Below are positions 16,666 to 24,096 of a stretch of DNA of 64,000 nt, piece after piece (position 1 is the first letter of the stretch; every line of letters starts with the position of its first letter). This stretch comes from Parundibacterium terreum (GTDB taxonomy: Bacteria > Pseudomonadota > Gammaproteobacteria > Burkholderiales > Burkholderiaceae_D): positions 62,001 through 126,000 of the forward strand of contig NZ_BMED01000006.1 of NCBI RefSeq assembly GCF_014636315.1. The letters are read 5' to 3'. The notes beneath the pieces were generated by a model. The model was not told the origin of the DNA and searched no databases. It was given only the letters and a program-made list of their open reading frames with translations. A program made the translations under genes and the position numbers.

Positions 16666-17654
16666 GCGGAGGCTTTCTTGTCTTGGCGGTCGGAGCTATT
16701 CGGGTAAGGATGTTTTTCCATCCAGTGATTGGCGATATCGATGCGGCGGCAGATCCAGACCTTGTCATGCGACTGCACGTAATCAAGGAAGCGTTGCAGC
16801 GCACGGAAACGGCCCGGGCGCCCCAGCAGCCGGCAATGCATGCCTATCGACAGCATCTTCGGCTGGTTCAACCCGGCCGGATCGCCTTCTGCGTACAGCA
16901 CATCGAAGCTGTCCTTCAGGTATTGACAGAACTGTTCGCCGGTATTGAAGCCCTGCGGTGTCGCGAAGCGCATGTCATTGCTGTCCAGCGTATACGGCAC
17001 TACCAGGTGCGGCTTGCTACTGCCATCGGACAGGCCGACCTCGGTCCAGAACGGCAGGTCATCGCCGTAATAGTCGGAATCATAGGCAAAGCCGCCATGC
17101 TCGACGACCAGCTTGCGGGTATTCGGCGAATCGCGGCCGGTATACCAGCCCAAAGGTGCGCTACCGGTCAGCTCACGGAAAATCTGCACTGCCTGCTGCA
17201 TGTGTTCGCGCTCCAGGGCTTCTTCCATGCTCTGGTAATGGATCCAGCGCAGGCCATGGCAGGCGATTTCATGCCCCAGTTCGCCAAAGGCGCTGGTCAG
17301 TTCAGGATGGCGCTGCAACGCCATCGCCACGCCGAAAATAGTCAACGGCAGGCCGCGTTGCTCAAACTCGCGCAAGATGCGCCACACGCCTGCGCGTGAA
17401 CCGTATTCGTAGATGGACTCCATCGACATGTGGCGCGCTTCATAGGCCGCTGCGCCGACGATCTCGGACAGAAATTGCTCGGAAGCCTTGTCGCCGTGCA
17501 GCACATTGTTTTCAGCGCCTTCTTCATAATTCAGCACGAATTGCAAAGCGATGCGCGCCTGCTGCGGCCACTCGGCGTGAGGTACATCGCGGCCGTAGCC
17601 GATCAGGTCCCTGGGATAATTATTGATGTTGCTGCCGTCTGTTGTCATGCTCAT
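16662..17654 (-). CDS. puuE: PuuE-type allantoinase (polysaccharide-deacetylase fold)
   Basis: A 330-residue protein whose N terminus (NNYPRDLIGYGRDVPHAEWPQQARIALQFVLNYEEGAENNVLHGD) and SIYEYGSRAGVWRILREFEQRGLPLTIFGVAMALQRHPE are characteristic of PuuE. It has HEIACHGLRWIHY and GWYTGRDSPNTR in place of a canonical zinc triad. Family knowledge: a metal-independent allantoinase hydrolysing allantoin to allantoate. It lies between the GntR gene (16 bp upstream) and uraD (overlapping), forming a gntR-puuE-uraD operon on the minus strand. Confidence 0.95.
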   Translation of the reverse strand: MSMTTDGSNINNYPRDLIGYGRDVPHAEWPQQARIALQFVLNYEEGAENNVLHGDKASEQFLSEIVGAAAYEARHMSMESIYEYGSRAGVWRILREFEQRGLPLTIFGVAMALQRHPELTSAFGELGHEIACHGLRWIHYQSMEEALEREHMQQAVQIFRELTGSAPLGWYTGRDSPNTRKLVVEHGGFAYDSDYYGDDLPFWTEVGLSDGSSKPHLVVPYTLDSNDMRFATPQGFNTGEQFCQYLKDSFDVLYAEGDPAGLNQPKMLSIGMHCRLLGRPGRFRALQRFLDYVQSHDKVWICRRIDIANHWMEKHPYPNSSDRQDKKASA

Positions 17655-17669
17655 GCTAGCCTTTTCATG

Positions 17670-18392
17670 CTATTTGGAAGGCCGCGGCTTACCCAGCGCG
17701 GCACGCAAATCGAAACCCTTGTCGCTCTTTTGCGGCGTACGGCAAGAACACTGTTGCAAATGATGTGCCATCTCCTGCAGCGCGCCGGCCTTGTCTTTTT
17801 GTTCCATCGCCTGCAGCACCTTCAGGTGCTCGTCAAACGAGCATGGCTGGTTGCCGGGCGCATCGGTGGTTGAAATCAGCAAGGTCGTGCGTGACACCAG
17901 GCGGCGCAGCATCTCTACCAGCAAGTCGTTACCGCTGAGTTTGGCCAGTTCGATATGGAAATCCGCCGACAGCCGTATCCACAGCGAACGGTCGCCCTGC
18001 ATATAGGCAGCGCGCTCGCGCTCCACCAGTGCGCGCAGGGCCTTGGTATCGACGGCACCCGCCATCGCTTTTTCTATCACCATCTGTTCCAGCGTGTAGC
18101 GCAGGTCAAACATGTCCTGCGCCTCCTTGTCGCTGGGGCTGGCAATGAAAGCGCCGCGATTCGGTTCCAGATCTACCAGCCCATCGGCAGCCAACTGATT
18201 CAGTACCTTGCGCACGCCGTGGCGGGCCAGCTTGTAGATTTCGCCCAGGGATTGCTCGGCCAGCTTGGTGCGCGCCGGAAGCCTGTGCTCCATGATGGCA
18301 TCGTAAATTTCGCGGTACATGCGCTCTTCCGCCTGCGCGCCGCTGTCTGCGGGAGGCGCCTGCACGACGGCTAATTTGACTGGTTCATTCAT
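17670..18392 (-). CDS. GntR family regulator, FCD subfamily, of the purine cluster
   Basis: A 240-residue regulator. The N-terminal winged helix spans about residues 25-95 (YREIYDAIMEHRLPARTKLAEQSLGEIYKLARHGVRKVLNQLAADGLVDLEPNRGAFIA). The C-terminal FCD effector domain has the metal-ligand pattern in ADFHIELAKLSGN and FDEHLKVLQAM and a later H in MAHHLQQ. The gene leads the puuE-uraD operon and is divergent from hiuH-puuD-alc-allA. Two ATTGT/ACAAT palindromes lie in the shared 593-bp gap, so it probably represses both arms until a purine intermediate binds (inference). Confidence 0.93.
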   Translation of the reverse strand: MNEPVKLAVVQAPPADSGAQAEERMYREIYDAIMEHRLPARTKLAEQSLGEIYKLARHGVRKVLNQLAADGLVDLEPNRGAFIASPSDKEAQDMFDLRYTLEQMVIEKAMAGAVDTKALRALVERERAAYMQGDRSLWIRLSADFHIELAKLSGNDLLVEMLRRLVSRTTLLISTTDAPGNQPCSFDEHLKVLQAMEQKDKAGALQEMAHHLQQCSCRTPQKSDKGFDLRAALGKPRPSK

Positions 18393-18425
18393 TTTGTCAG
18401 CATTTTCGGTTTAACTTTGTTGACC

Positions 18426-18454
18426 ATTAAAATTCAAATTGTCGACAATTGCAA
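18426..18454 (-). promoter_or_regulatory. Candidate gntR-puuE-uraD promoter with GntR operator
   Basis: On the minus strand TTGCAA (18454-18449), a 17-base spacer and TTTAAT (18431-18426) form a sigma70-like promoter about 35-60 bp before the GntR start. The spacer region is filled by a perfect 14-bp palindrome AATTGTCGACAATT (18437-18450). The centre is like known FadR-type operators, implying autorepression. Confidence 0.65.
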
Positions 18455-18570
18455 GCATATTGCGATATGGGCTTTATCATATAAACCACATAATTGGCCT
18501 GTCTCTCTCACAAAATTGCGCTCGGCGAGGGTTTCATTATCAATTTTGGACATTTTCTTCAAAAATCTAT

Positions 18571-18610
18571 TTGACACAGTGCTTTTAGCAGGCATAAGAT
18601 TGTCAACAAT
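18571..18610 (+). promoter_or_regulatory. Candidate hiuH-direction promoter with overlapping GntR operator
   Basis: TTGACA (18571-18576), an 18-base spacer and TAAGAT (18595-18600) make a strong sigma70-type promoter. ATTGTCAACAAT (18599-18610) overlaps its -10 and start region and differs from a perfect palindrome only at the centre, and a weaker TTGTCGTCAA follows near 18622-18631. The sites share the half-site of the palindrome in front of gntR. Confidence 0.65.
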
Positions 18611-18861
18611 ATTGATTTATCTTTGTCGTCAATATTTTTAAGGCAAAGCGCAAGTTTTGCCCTAAAAACACTCCGATAATAGAAGGCAGCTCTACCCGTA
18701 TCTCAGATCGGTTCCCCATGTACAGGCGGCCCGGCAGCAGATGGGTGAGATACCCCAAAGCTAGTGTTTTCTTTTTGATTTGTATTGATCAGGAACATAT
18801 AGCGAGGGGATACTTTGCTTGCTCTCCTCCTTTGTTTTTTCCTGCTCATACAAATTTGTTT

Positions 18862-18965
18862 AAGAGGCTGCTGCGAAATTAATCCGGCCAGGCTCCGCCG
18901 ACGATGAAAGCGCGTCTGGCACGGTCAAGGGGCGCAACCGCGCCAGGGTTTTTCGCAGCAGACTC
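18862..18965. repeat. Small inverted-repeat element upstream of hiuH
   Basis: GAGGCTGCTGCGAAA (18864-18878) matches the complement of TTTCGCAGCAGACTC (18951-18965) at 14 of 15 positions, enclosing about 70 GC-rich bases. The left end (18862-18890) is similar to 49907-49935 in the kdp operon; the differences are all or nearly all transitions. This looks like a miniature element or a remnant of one, but with only two partial copies here the family is unproven. It sits about 20 bp before the hiuH start, so it is part of the transcript leader. Confidence 0.5.
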
Positions 18966-18985
18966 CAAATCATGAGGGAATCAGG

Positions 18986-19339
18986 ATGGGACGTATAACT
19001 ACACACGTACTGGACACTGCCCACGGCAAACCCGGCCAGGGTATCGCCGTGCAGCTGTACCAGGTCAAGGATGGACAAAGGCTGGCGCTGCGTTCGGTAT
19101 TGACGAATGCCGACGGCCGCTGCGACCAGCCGCTGCTGGAAGGCGACTCCATGAGCGCCGGCATCTATGAGCTGGACTTTGATATCGGCAGCTACTTCAC
19201 AAAACTGGGCGTCAAACTGCCCGAGCCCAACTTCCTGGGCGTGGTGACACTGCGTTTCGGCGTGTCAGACGCGGCCCAGCACTACCATGTGCCGCTGGTG
19301 GCCACGCCGTGGAGCTATTCCACTTACCGCGGCAGCTGA
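18986..19339 (+). CDS. hiuH: 5-hydroxyisourate hydrolase (transthyretin-like)
   Basis: A 117-residue protein with the family landmarks: N-terminal THVLDTAHGKPGQG (catalytic histidine), VLTNADGRCDQPLL (catalytic arginine), and the C-terminal YRGS tetrapeptide (YSTYRGS). It hydrolyses 5-hydroxyisourate to OHCU, the step between PuuD and UraD. No signal peptide is present, so it acts in the cytoplasm. ATG 18986 has a GAGGGA site eight bases upstream. It leads the plus-strand operon hiuH-puuD-alc-allA. Confidence 0.97.
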   Translation: MGRITTHVLDTAHGKPGQGIAVQLYQVKDGQRLALRSVLTNADGRCDQPLLEGDSMSAGIYELDFDIGSYFTKLGVKLPEPNFLGVVTLRFGVSDAAQHYHVPLVATPWSYSTYRGS

Positions 19340-19488
19340 TCAGCACGCCGCTCAAGCAACGGCATACACACTGGATCGTTAAGCCCTTACCTAAAAGACG
19401 GGGATGGCGCGTATTTTGCTGCGGCTGATATCGGCATCGCAGCAAGCAGCGCGCATTTAACCGGTAAAAAGTTTTTTGGAGCATATGA

Positions 19489-20742
19489 ATGGAAGCATAT
19501 TTGTTGGATTGGGCCAATCTGCTATTGCGCTGGCTGCACGTGATCGTGGCCATCGCCTGGATAGGCTCGTCGTTTTACTTCGTCTGGCTGGACAACAGCC
19601 TGAAACCGCCTGTCGATGACAAGCTGAAACAGCAAGGCGTGGGCGGTGAACTGTGGGCCGTGCACGGCGGCGGCTTTTACAACCCGCAAAAATACCTGGG
19701 CGCGCCGCCCAAACTACCGGAAGACCTGCACTGGTTTTACTGGGAATCGTATAGCACCTGGCTATCCGGTTTCAGCCTGTTTTCGCTGGTCTATCTGTTT
19801 AATGCAAAAACCTATCTGATCGATCCCAGCGTCGCCAACCTGACCCCGACGATTGCCGTCGTGCTGGCGCTGGCCTTCCTGATCGTAGGCTGGATAGTGT
19901 ACGACCTGCTGTGCCGCCTGTTTGGCAAGAATGAAAAACTGTTGTCGGTATTGGTCGTGGCCTATGTGATTGCCGCCGCCTGGGGCGCCTGCCATTTGTT
20001 TTCCGGCCGTGCCGCCTTCCTGATCATCGGTGCGATGATCGCAACCATCATGAGCGCCAACGTATTCTTCTGGATCATCCCCGGCCAGCGCAAGGTGGTC
20101 GCTTCGATGAAGGCCGGCGAGCCTGTCGATCCTATCCACGGCAAAAACGGCAAGCAGCGCAGCGTGCATAATACCTATTTCACGCTGCCCGTGCTGTTTG
20201 CAATGCTGTCCAACCACTACAGCATGACCTATACCCATCCGCATAACTGGCTGGTGCTGGTGATGATCATGGTGGCAGCAGTCTTCATACGCCAGTTCTT
20301 CATCCTGCGCCACAAGGGCAATACCAATTTTGCCTACCCAGCGATTGCGGTGGTGATACTGGCGGCAGTAGCAGCATGGATTGCGCCCAGGCCGGTTGAG
20401 CCTGTCGCTGCTGTACCAGCTACAACGACCACGGCGGCTACAGCAACGGCGGCAGCCAGTGCAAGCACTGCAGCCCCTGCCGCCGGTACAGGCGCCGACC
20501 TGGCGCAGGTACAGCAAGTGGTGCAGGCGCGCTGTATACAGTGTCATTCATCCAAACCGACACTGATGCCGACGCCGGCCAAGGGCCTGATACTGGAGCA
20601 GCCTGAGCAGGTGAAAGCCAAGGCGCAACTGATCTACCAGCAAGTGGTACAGCAAAAGCTGATGCCTCTGGGGAACCTGACCAATATCACCGATGCAGAA
20701 CGCGCCATCATCGCCCAGTGGTATGAAGGCGGCGCCAAGTAA
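19489..20742 (+). CDS. puuD: Membrane urate hydroxylase PuuD with C-terminal cytochrome c domain
   Basis: A 417-residue protein. Residues 1 to about 305 form a DUF989/Urate_ox_N membrane domain with about eight helices (LLLRWLHVIVAIAWIGSSFYFVWLD at the start; conserved HGGGFYNPQKY and HWFYWES). An Ala/Thr-rich linker (about 310-335) follows, and then a cytochrome c domain with the heme site C349-IQ-C352-H353 and a downstream KLMPLGNLT methionine ligand candidate. Family knowledge: this integral-membrane enzyme oxidises urate to 5-hydroxyisourate using the respiratory chain in place of soluble uricase. It replaces uaZ/HpxO in the pathway encoded here. Confidence 0.95.
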   Translation: MEAYLLDWANLLLRWLHVIVAIAWIGSSFYFVWLDNSLKPPVDDKLKQQGVGGELWAVHGGGFYNPQKYLGAPPKLPEDLHWFYWESYSTWLSGFSLFSLVYLFNAKTYLIDPSVANLTPTIAVVLALAFLIVGWIVYDLLCRLFGKNEKLLSVLVVAYVIAAAWGACHLFSGRAAFLIIGAMIATIMSANVFFWIIPGQRKVVASMKAGEPVDPIHGKNGKQRSVHNTYFTLPVLFAMLSNHYSMTYTHPHNWLVLVMIMVAAVFIRQFFILRHKGNTNFAYPAIAVVILAAVAAWIAPRPVEPVAAVPATTTTAATATAAASASTAAPAAGTGADLAQVQQVVQARCIQCHSSKPTLMPTPAKGLILEQPEQVKAKAQLIYQQVVQQKLMPLGNLTNITDAERAIIAQWYEGGAK

Positions 20743-20830
20743 ACCCGAATAAGAAACCATAAAGAAATTGCAGCGCCGCCACAGTGGCGGCACTGCAGGA
20801 TACTAAAACCTGACAAGAAAGAGACCCATC

Positions 20831-21841
20831 ATGGCTATCATTGCACTCGATCCTAACGCTCCTGAATTCACCCGCCGCTATCCCAACCTGGCCGATCCGC
20901 GCCTGGGCGCTGCTACGCTGGCCACCAGTGACGATTTTTTTGCAGAAATGTCGCGCATGCTGAATCCGGAACCGGCGGTGTTCATCCCCGGTAAATACGA
21001 CACCAACGGCAAATGGATGGACGGCTGGGAGTCACGCCGCAAGCGCGTCAACGGCTATGACTGGTGTGTGCTGAAGCTGGCGCGTGCCGGCGTCATCAAA
21101 GGTGTGGATATCGATACCAGCCATTTCACCGGCAACTACCCACCCGCAGCATCGCTGGAAGGCGCGTATGTCGCCGACGGCGCACCGGATGCGCAAACCC
21201 AATGGACCGAGATCCTGCCTTCGGTGAACCTGCAAGGCAATAGCCATCACTACCATGAAGTAGGCAGCGAGCAGGCTTACACGCATCTGCGCCTGAACAT
21301 CTATCCGGACGGCGGCGTAGCCCGCCTGCGCGTGTACGGGCAGCCGCAAGCCAACTGGGCCGAGGCAGATCGCAAGCAATTGTTTGACCTGATCGCAATG
21401 GAAAACGGCGGTTATGTGGTTGCCGCCAATAACCAGCACTTCGGGCTGGCGTCCAATATGCTGATGCCGGGCCGTGGCGTGAACATGGGCGACGGCTGGG
21501 AAACGCGCCGCCGACGCGAACCGGGCAATGACTGGTGCATCATCGCACTGGCGCAGCCAGGTATTGTGGAAAAGATCGAGGTCGATACCTGCCACTTCAA
21601 GGGCAACTACCCGGACGGCTGCATGATACAGGCCGCCAATGTGGTCGGCGGCACCGACAGCTCGCTGATTACTCAATCGATGTTCTGGCCGGTACTGCTG
21701 GGTGAGCAAAAACTGCAGATGGATCACCAGCACTACTATGCAGAACAAATCGCCAAGCTCGGACCGGTCACGCATATCCGGTTTAATATGTTCCCTGACG
21801 GCGGCGTTTCCCGCCTGCGCCTGTGGAGCCGCTTAGCTTAG
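20831..21841 (+). CDS. alc: Allantoicase
   Basis: A 336-residue protein made of two homologous beta-jellyroll repeats, visible as paired motifs. RRKRVNGYDWCVLKLA then DIDTSHFTGNYPP lie in the first half, and RRRREPGNDWCIIALA then EVDTCHFKGNYPDG in the second. It also has matching RLNIYPDGGVARLRVYG and RFNMFPDGGVSRLRLW. It hydrolyses allantoate to ureidoglycolate and urea. AAGAAAGAGAC precedes the ATG at 20831. It follows puuD by 88 bp and precedes allA. Confidence 0.96.
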   Translation: MAIIALDPNAPEFTRRYPNLADPRLGAATLATSDDFFAEMSRMLNPEPAVFIPGKYDTNGKWMDGWESRRKRVNGYDWCVLKLARAGVIKGVDIDTSHFTGNYPPAASLEGAYVADGAPDAQTQWTEILPSVNLQGNSHHYHEVGSEQAYTHLRLNIYPDGGVARLRVYGQPQANWAEADRKQLFDLIAMENGGYVVAANNQHFGLASNMLMPGRGVNMGDGWETRRRREPGNDWCIIALAQPGIVEKIEVDTCHFKGNYPDGCMIQAANVVGGTDSSLITQSMFWPVLLGEQKLQMDHQHYYAEQIAKLGPVTHIRFNMFPDGGVSRLRLWSRLA

Positions 21842-21920
21842 TTTTGGTTTAACATCAGTGAGCGCGGGCTTTGCCGCCTGCGCTTGCTCAGCCCCTGTCA
21901 TTTCAGTCCAGAGTACATTT

Positions 21921-22445
21921 ATGCCAGCCCTGACCATCAGCCCCCTTACACGCGACAGCTTTGCCCTCTTCGGCGAAGTAGTGATGCTGGAAGGCGCCCG
22001 CCACTATCCCATCAACCAGGGCACGACCGAGCGTTACCATGCGCTGGCGACTGCCGATACCGCTGCCGAAGGTGGCCAGCCCATCATCAGCTTGTTCCGC
22101 GGCCAGCCGCGCAGCCTGCCGCTGGAAATCGGCATCATGGAAAGGCATCCGCTGGGCAGCCAGGCCTTTGTGCCGCTGACGCAGAATGAAGAGGATGAAT
22201 ACCTGGTGGTGGTCGCGCCCGCCGGCGAGTTCAAGCTGGAGAATTTGCGTGCATTTCTCGGCAAGGGCTTCCAGGGCGTGAACTATGCGAAAGGGGTATG
22301 GCACCATCCGTTGATTGCACTGCACAAGGTCAGCGACTTCCTGGTGGTGGACAGGATAGGCCAGGGCCATAATTGCGATGAGATCCAGCTGCAAACCGAT
22401 CTGTGGCTGACACAGGACGCGCTGGATAAAGCACGCACAGCCTGA
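21921..22445 (+). CDS. allA: Ureidoglycolate lyase
   Basis: A 174-residue AllA-family protein from ATG 21921 (the upstream open frame has no family match). Motifs: LTRDSFALFGEVVMLEG, ISLFRGQPRSLPLEIGIMERHPLGSQAFVPL, EDEYLVVVAPAGEF and KGFQGVNYAKGVWHHPLIAL, with the histidines of a cupin-type active site. It splits ureidoglycolate into glyoxylate and urea, the end of the purine branch. Glyoxylate can then enter the gcl route located at 57.6-64 kb. Confidence 0.95.
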   Translation: MPALTISPLTRDSFALFGEVVMLEGARHYPINQGTTERYHALATADTAAEGGQPIISLFRGQPRSLPLEIGIMERHPLGSQAFVPLTQNEEDEYLVVVAPAGEFKLENLRAFLGKGFQGVNYAKGVWHHPLIALHKVSDFLVVDRIGQGHNCDEIQLQTDLWLTQDALDKARTA

Positions 22446-22750
22446 AGCCGGCAATACGTTTGGAAAAAAAGGGGGCGGAAAAAAGAAAGCCCGCTCACCT
22501 TGCGGTTGCGGGCTAAATCCAAACCTAGGAGGTGTTGGAGGAGACAGGTGTAACTTTACCGCAGCGCAACAACGAAGTATGCTTTATTTTCCTTATATCA
22601 GATATTTCCTCAGAGCATAACTTCATCGGCTCATCCCAGCTTCAACTCTACCCTCCATTTCACCAAAAACCAGTGTAACATCCAGACTCTGTTGTATCAC
22701 AGGCAAGCCCCACCGGAATTCTCAGCACTAGGGCGTTGATATTTACCGCG
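22446..22750. other. Gap after allA holding sRNA copy 1 and its upstream region
   Basis: Contains the small RNA (about 22479-22550, minus). Its conserved upstream DNA runs to about 22607, including a GATAT motif and a TTTATTTT run (plus-strand reading) shared with the other copies. About 140 bp of AT-rich leader before the binding-protein gene follow. No other gene is seen. Confidence 0.5.
22479..22550 (-). ncRNA. Anti-Shine-Dalgarno small RNA, copy 1
   Basis: Reads on the minus strand. A conserved block contains CTCCTCC and, five bases on, CACCTCCTAGG; both are complementary to Shine-Dalgarno sequences and CACCTCCT equals the 3' end core of 16S rRNA. It is followed by ATTTAGCCCGC and an intrinsic terminator whose stem is AGCCCGC/GCGGGCT (plus strand 22488-22494 with 22508-22514) and whose tail is T-rich. 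A TAAAGT -10-like hexamer lies at 22558-22553, so the RNA would be about 65-75 nt; the 5' end is approximate. Two more copies lie 1 kb away. It resembles what I remember of the betaproteobacteria toxic small RNA family (Rfam); that match is from memory, not a search. Confidence 0.75.
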
Positions 22751-23497
22751 ATGAACAAACGACTGTGTCTATTCCTGAGCCTGGCCGGGTTGCTGGGCGT
22801 ATCCCACGCAAACAGCAGCGACGAGGTGACGCTGCTGTATGTCGAGCATCCTGCTTTCCATAGCGACAAGCAGCATGACGGCAATATCGAAGGCCTGATT
22901 GCCAATCCGGTCAAACAGGCGTTTTTACAGGCTGGTGTAACGTATAAATGGCAGGAAATCCCTGTCGCGCGACAGTACCAGATCCTGCAGGACAGCCAGG
23001 AGAGTGCCTGCATCGTCGGCGCGGTAAAAATAGCGGAACGTGAAAAGGTCGGCCAGTTCAGCCACCCCATCTATCAGTCCCGCCCCATCATCGCGCTCAG
23101 CCGGGCCGATAACCAGGCGATGACAGACGGCGGCAAGCTGGAGGACACCCTGCGCAATCCCAAGCTGGTAATGCTGGCCAAGCAAGGCTATTCCTTCGGC
23201 AAATTTGTTGATGATTCCATCGCCAGGTTCAAACCGAAAACCGAGCCCACCAGCGCCGGCATGCCCAGCATGATGAATATGCTGCTGTATAAACGGGCAG
23301 ACTATTTTTTTATGGCGGAAGATGCCTTCGGTCCGCTGACCAGCAGCCCCGGCTATGAGCCTGCACAATTCAAGTTAAGCCATTTTTCAGATATGCCAGC
23401 CGGGAATATGCGCTACCTGTGGTGTACCCGTAAAGTACCGGAAGCGACGCTGAAGAAACTGAATATCGAACTCGACAAGCTATTCAGAAAGGGCTGA
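22751..23497 (+). CDS. Orphan periplasmic solute-binding protein (SBP_bac_3-like)
   Basis: A 248-residue protein from ATG 22751 with a signal peptide (LCLFLSLAGLLGVSHA). The mature region has the shape of amino-acid-type binding proteins: GLIANPVKQAFLQAGVTYKWQEIPVARQYQILQDS, VGAVKIAEREKVGQFSHPIYQSRPII and MADYFF-like YKRADYFFMAEDAFG. No permease or ATPase gene is adjacent. Many such orphans are sensors or have lost transport genes. The gene is bracketed by small RNA copies on the opposite strand, one upstream and two downstream. Ligand unknown. Confidence 0.8.
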   Translation: MNKRLCLFLSLAGLLGVSHANSSDEVTLLYVEHPAFHSDKQHDGNIEGLIANPVKQAFLQAGVTYKWQEIPVARQYQILQDSQESACIVGAVKIAEREKVGQFSHPIYQSRPIIALSRADNQAMTDGGKLEDTLRNPKLVMLAKQGYSFGKFVDDSIARFKPKTEPTSAGMPSMMNMLLYKRADYFFMAEDAFGPLTSSPGYEPAQFKLSHFSDMPAGNMRYLWCTRKVPEATLKKLNIELDKLFRKG

Positions 23498-23550
23498 ACA
23501 AAAGGGCTGAAATCGCCTGGGCCGTGTAAAATCACAGGAAGAAATAGGCA

Positions 23551-23612
23551 AAAAAAAGCCCGCTATTCGCGGGCTTAAATCCAAACCTAGAAGGTGTTGG
23601 AGGAGACAGGTG
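23551..23612 (-). ncRNA. Anti-Shine-Dalgarno small RNA, copy 2 (variant)
   Basis: Same architecture on the minus strand. The conserved GTTACACCTGTCTCCTCC start is followed by CACCTTCTAGG, where the second anti-SD carries one change (CCTTC for CCTCC). Then come ATTTAAGCCCGC and a compact terminator AAGCCCGC/GCGGGCTT with loop TATTC (plus-strand 23557-23575) and a seven-base U-tract. A TAAAGT hexamer lies at 23620-23615. The terminator loop is shorter than in copies 1 and 3, so it is a diverged but probably intact copy. Confidence 0.72.
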
Positions 23613-23816
23613 TAACTTTATCGCAGCGCAACAAATAAATGAAATTTATTATGCGAATATCTGTTATTAACCAAACGCATATCTTCGGGTAGGCTGATTC
23701 ACATTATGCAAAAAGGCTTTCATTCGGGATAACAGCTTATCTGTCGCCAAAAGCCGGCGATTGCAGCAGTTCATCCAATTTGGACGGCCTTGAAAAAGCG
23801 CGTAAAATCTGAGGGC

Positions 23817-23886
23817 AAAAAAAAGCCCGCGACCTTGCGGTTGCGGGCTAAATCCAAACCTTAGGAGGTGTTGGAGGAGACAGGTG
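23817..23886 (-). ncRNA. Anti-Shine-Dalgarno small RNA, copy 3
   Basis: Minus-strand copy with CTCCTCC and CACCTCCTAAGG, a perfect terminator stem AGCCCGC/GCGGGCT (plus strand 23824-23830 with 23843-23849) and an eight-base A-run on the plus strand that gives the U-tail. The -10-like hexamer is TATAGT (23894-23889), the best of the three. Upstream conservation with copy 2 extends for about 40 bases (GCRACAAATAAAT and an AT-rich TTTATT, then a GATAT-like block), suggesting that promoter and transcript were duplicated together. Confidence 0.75.
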
Positions 23887-24096
23887 TAACTATATCGCAG
23901 TGCAACAAATAAATCCTCTTTATTTTGCGCATATCAGACATTCATCGTTTGCATAACTTGGCGGCATGCCTATGCTCTGCGTGATGAGGTAGCTGCCAGC
24001 GACTATGGCGCCTGCACTTCCGGCTCGCCTGCCACACAGCCGGGCCCGCCCTTGGCTTGTTGGCGGGTTCAAAGCACTACAACGAGGCTTGAGTTC

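Larger units (their letters stand above)
18393..18985. other. Divergent control region between gntR and hiuH
   Basis: A 593-bp AT-rich gap without a supportable gene. It holds the two promoter/operator units described separately near 18426-18454 and 18571-18610. A further possible half-site TTGTTGACC (18418-18426) and the inverted-repeat element at 18862-18965 are also present. Between about 18640 and 18860 I see nothing specific. Confidence 0.55.
23498..24096. other. Gap with small RNA copies 2 and 3 before the phospholipase-D-like gene
   Basis: About 600 bp without protein genes. Holds the two tandem small RNA units (same orientation, about 270 bp apart). The 23620-23815 interval is their shared spacer: promoter of copy 2, then unrelated sequence. 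From 23950 to 24096 lies the leader of the lipoprotein gene, with no identified promoter. Confidence 0.55.

Noticed and set aside
22521..22545. Plus-strand GGAGGTGTTGGAGG read as a ribosome site for a small protein
   Set aside because: No conserved open frame follows in the three copies; the intrinsic terminator and the conserved -10-like hexamer are oriented for minus-strand transcription.
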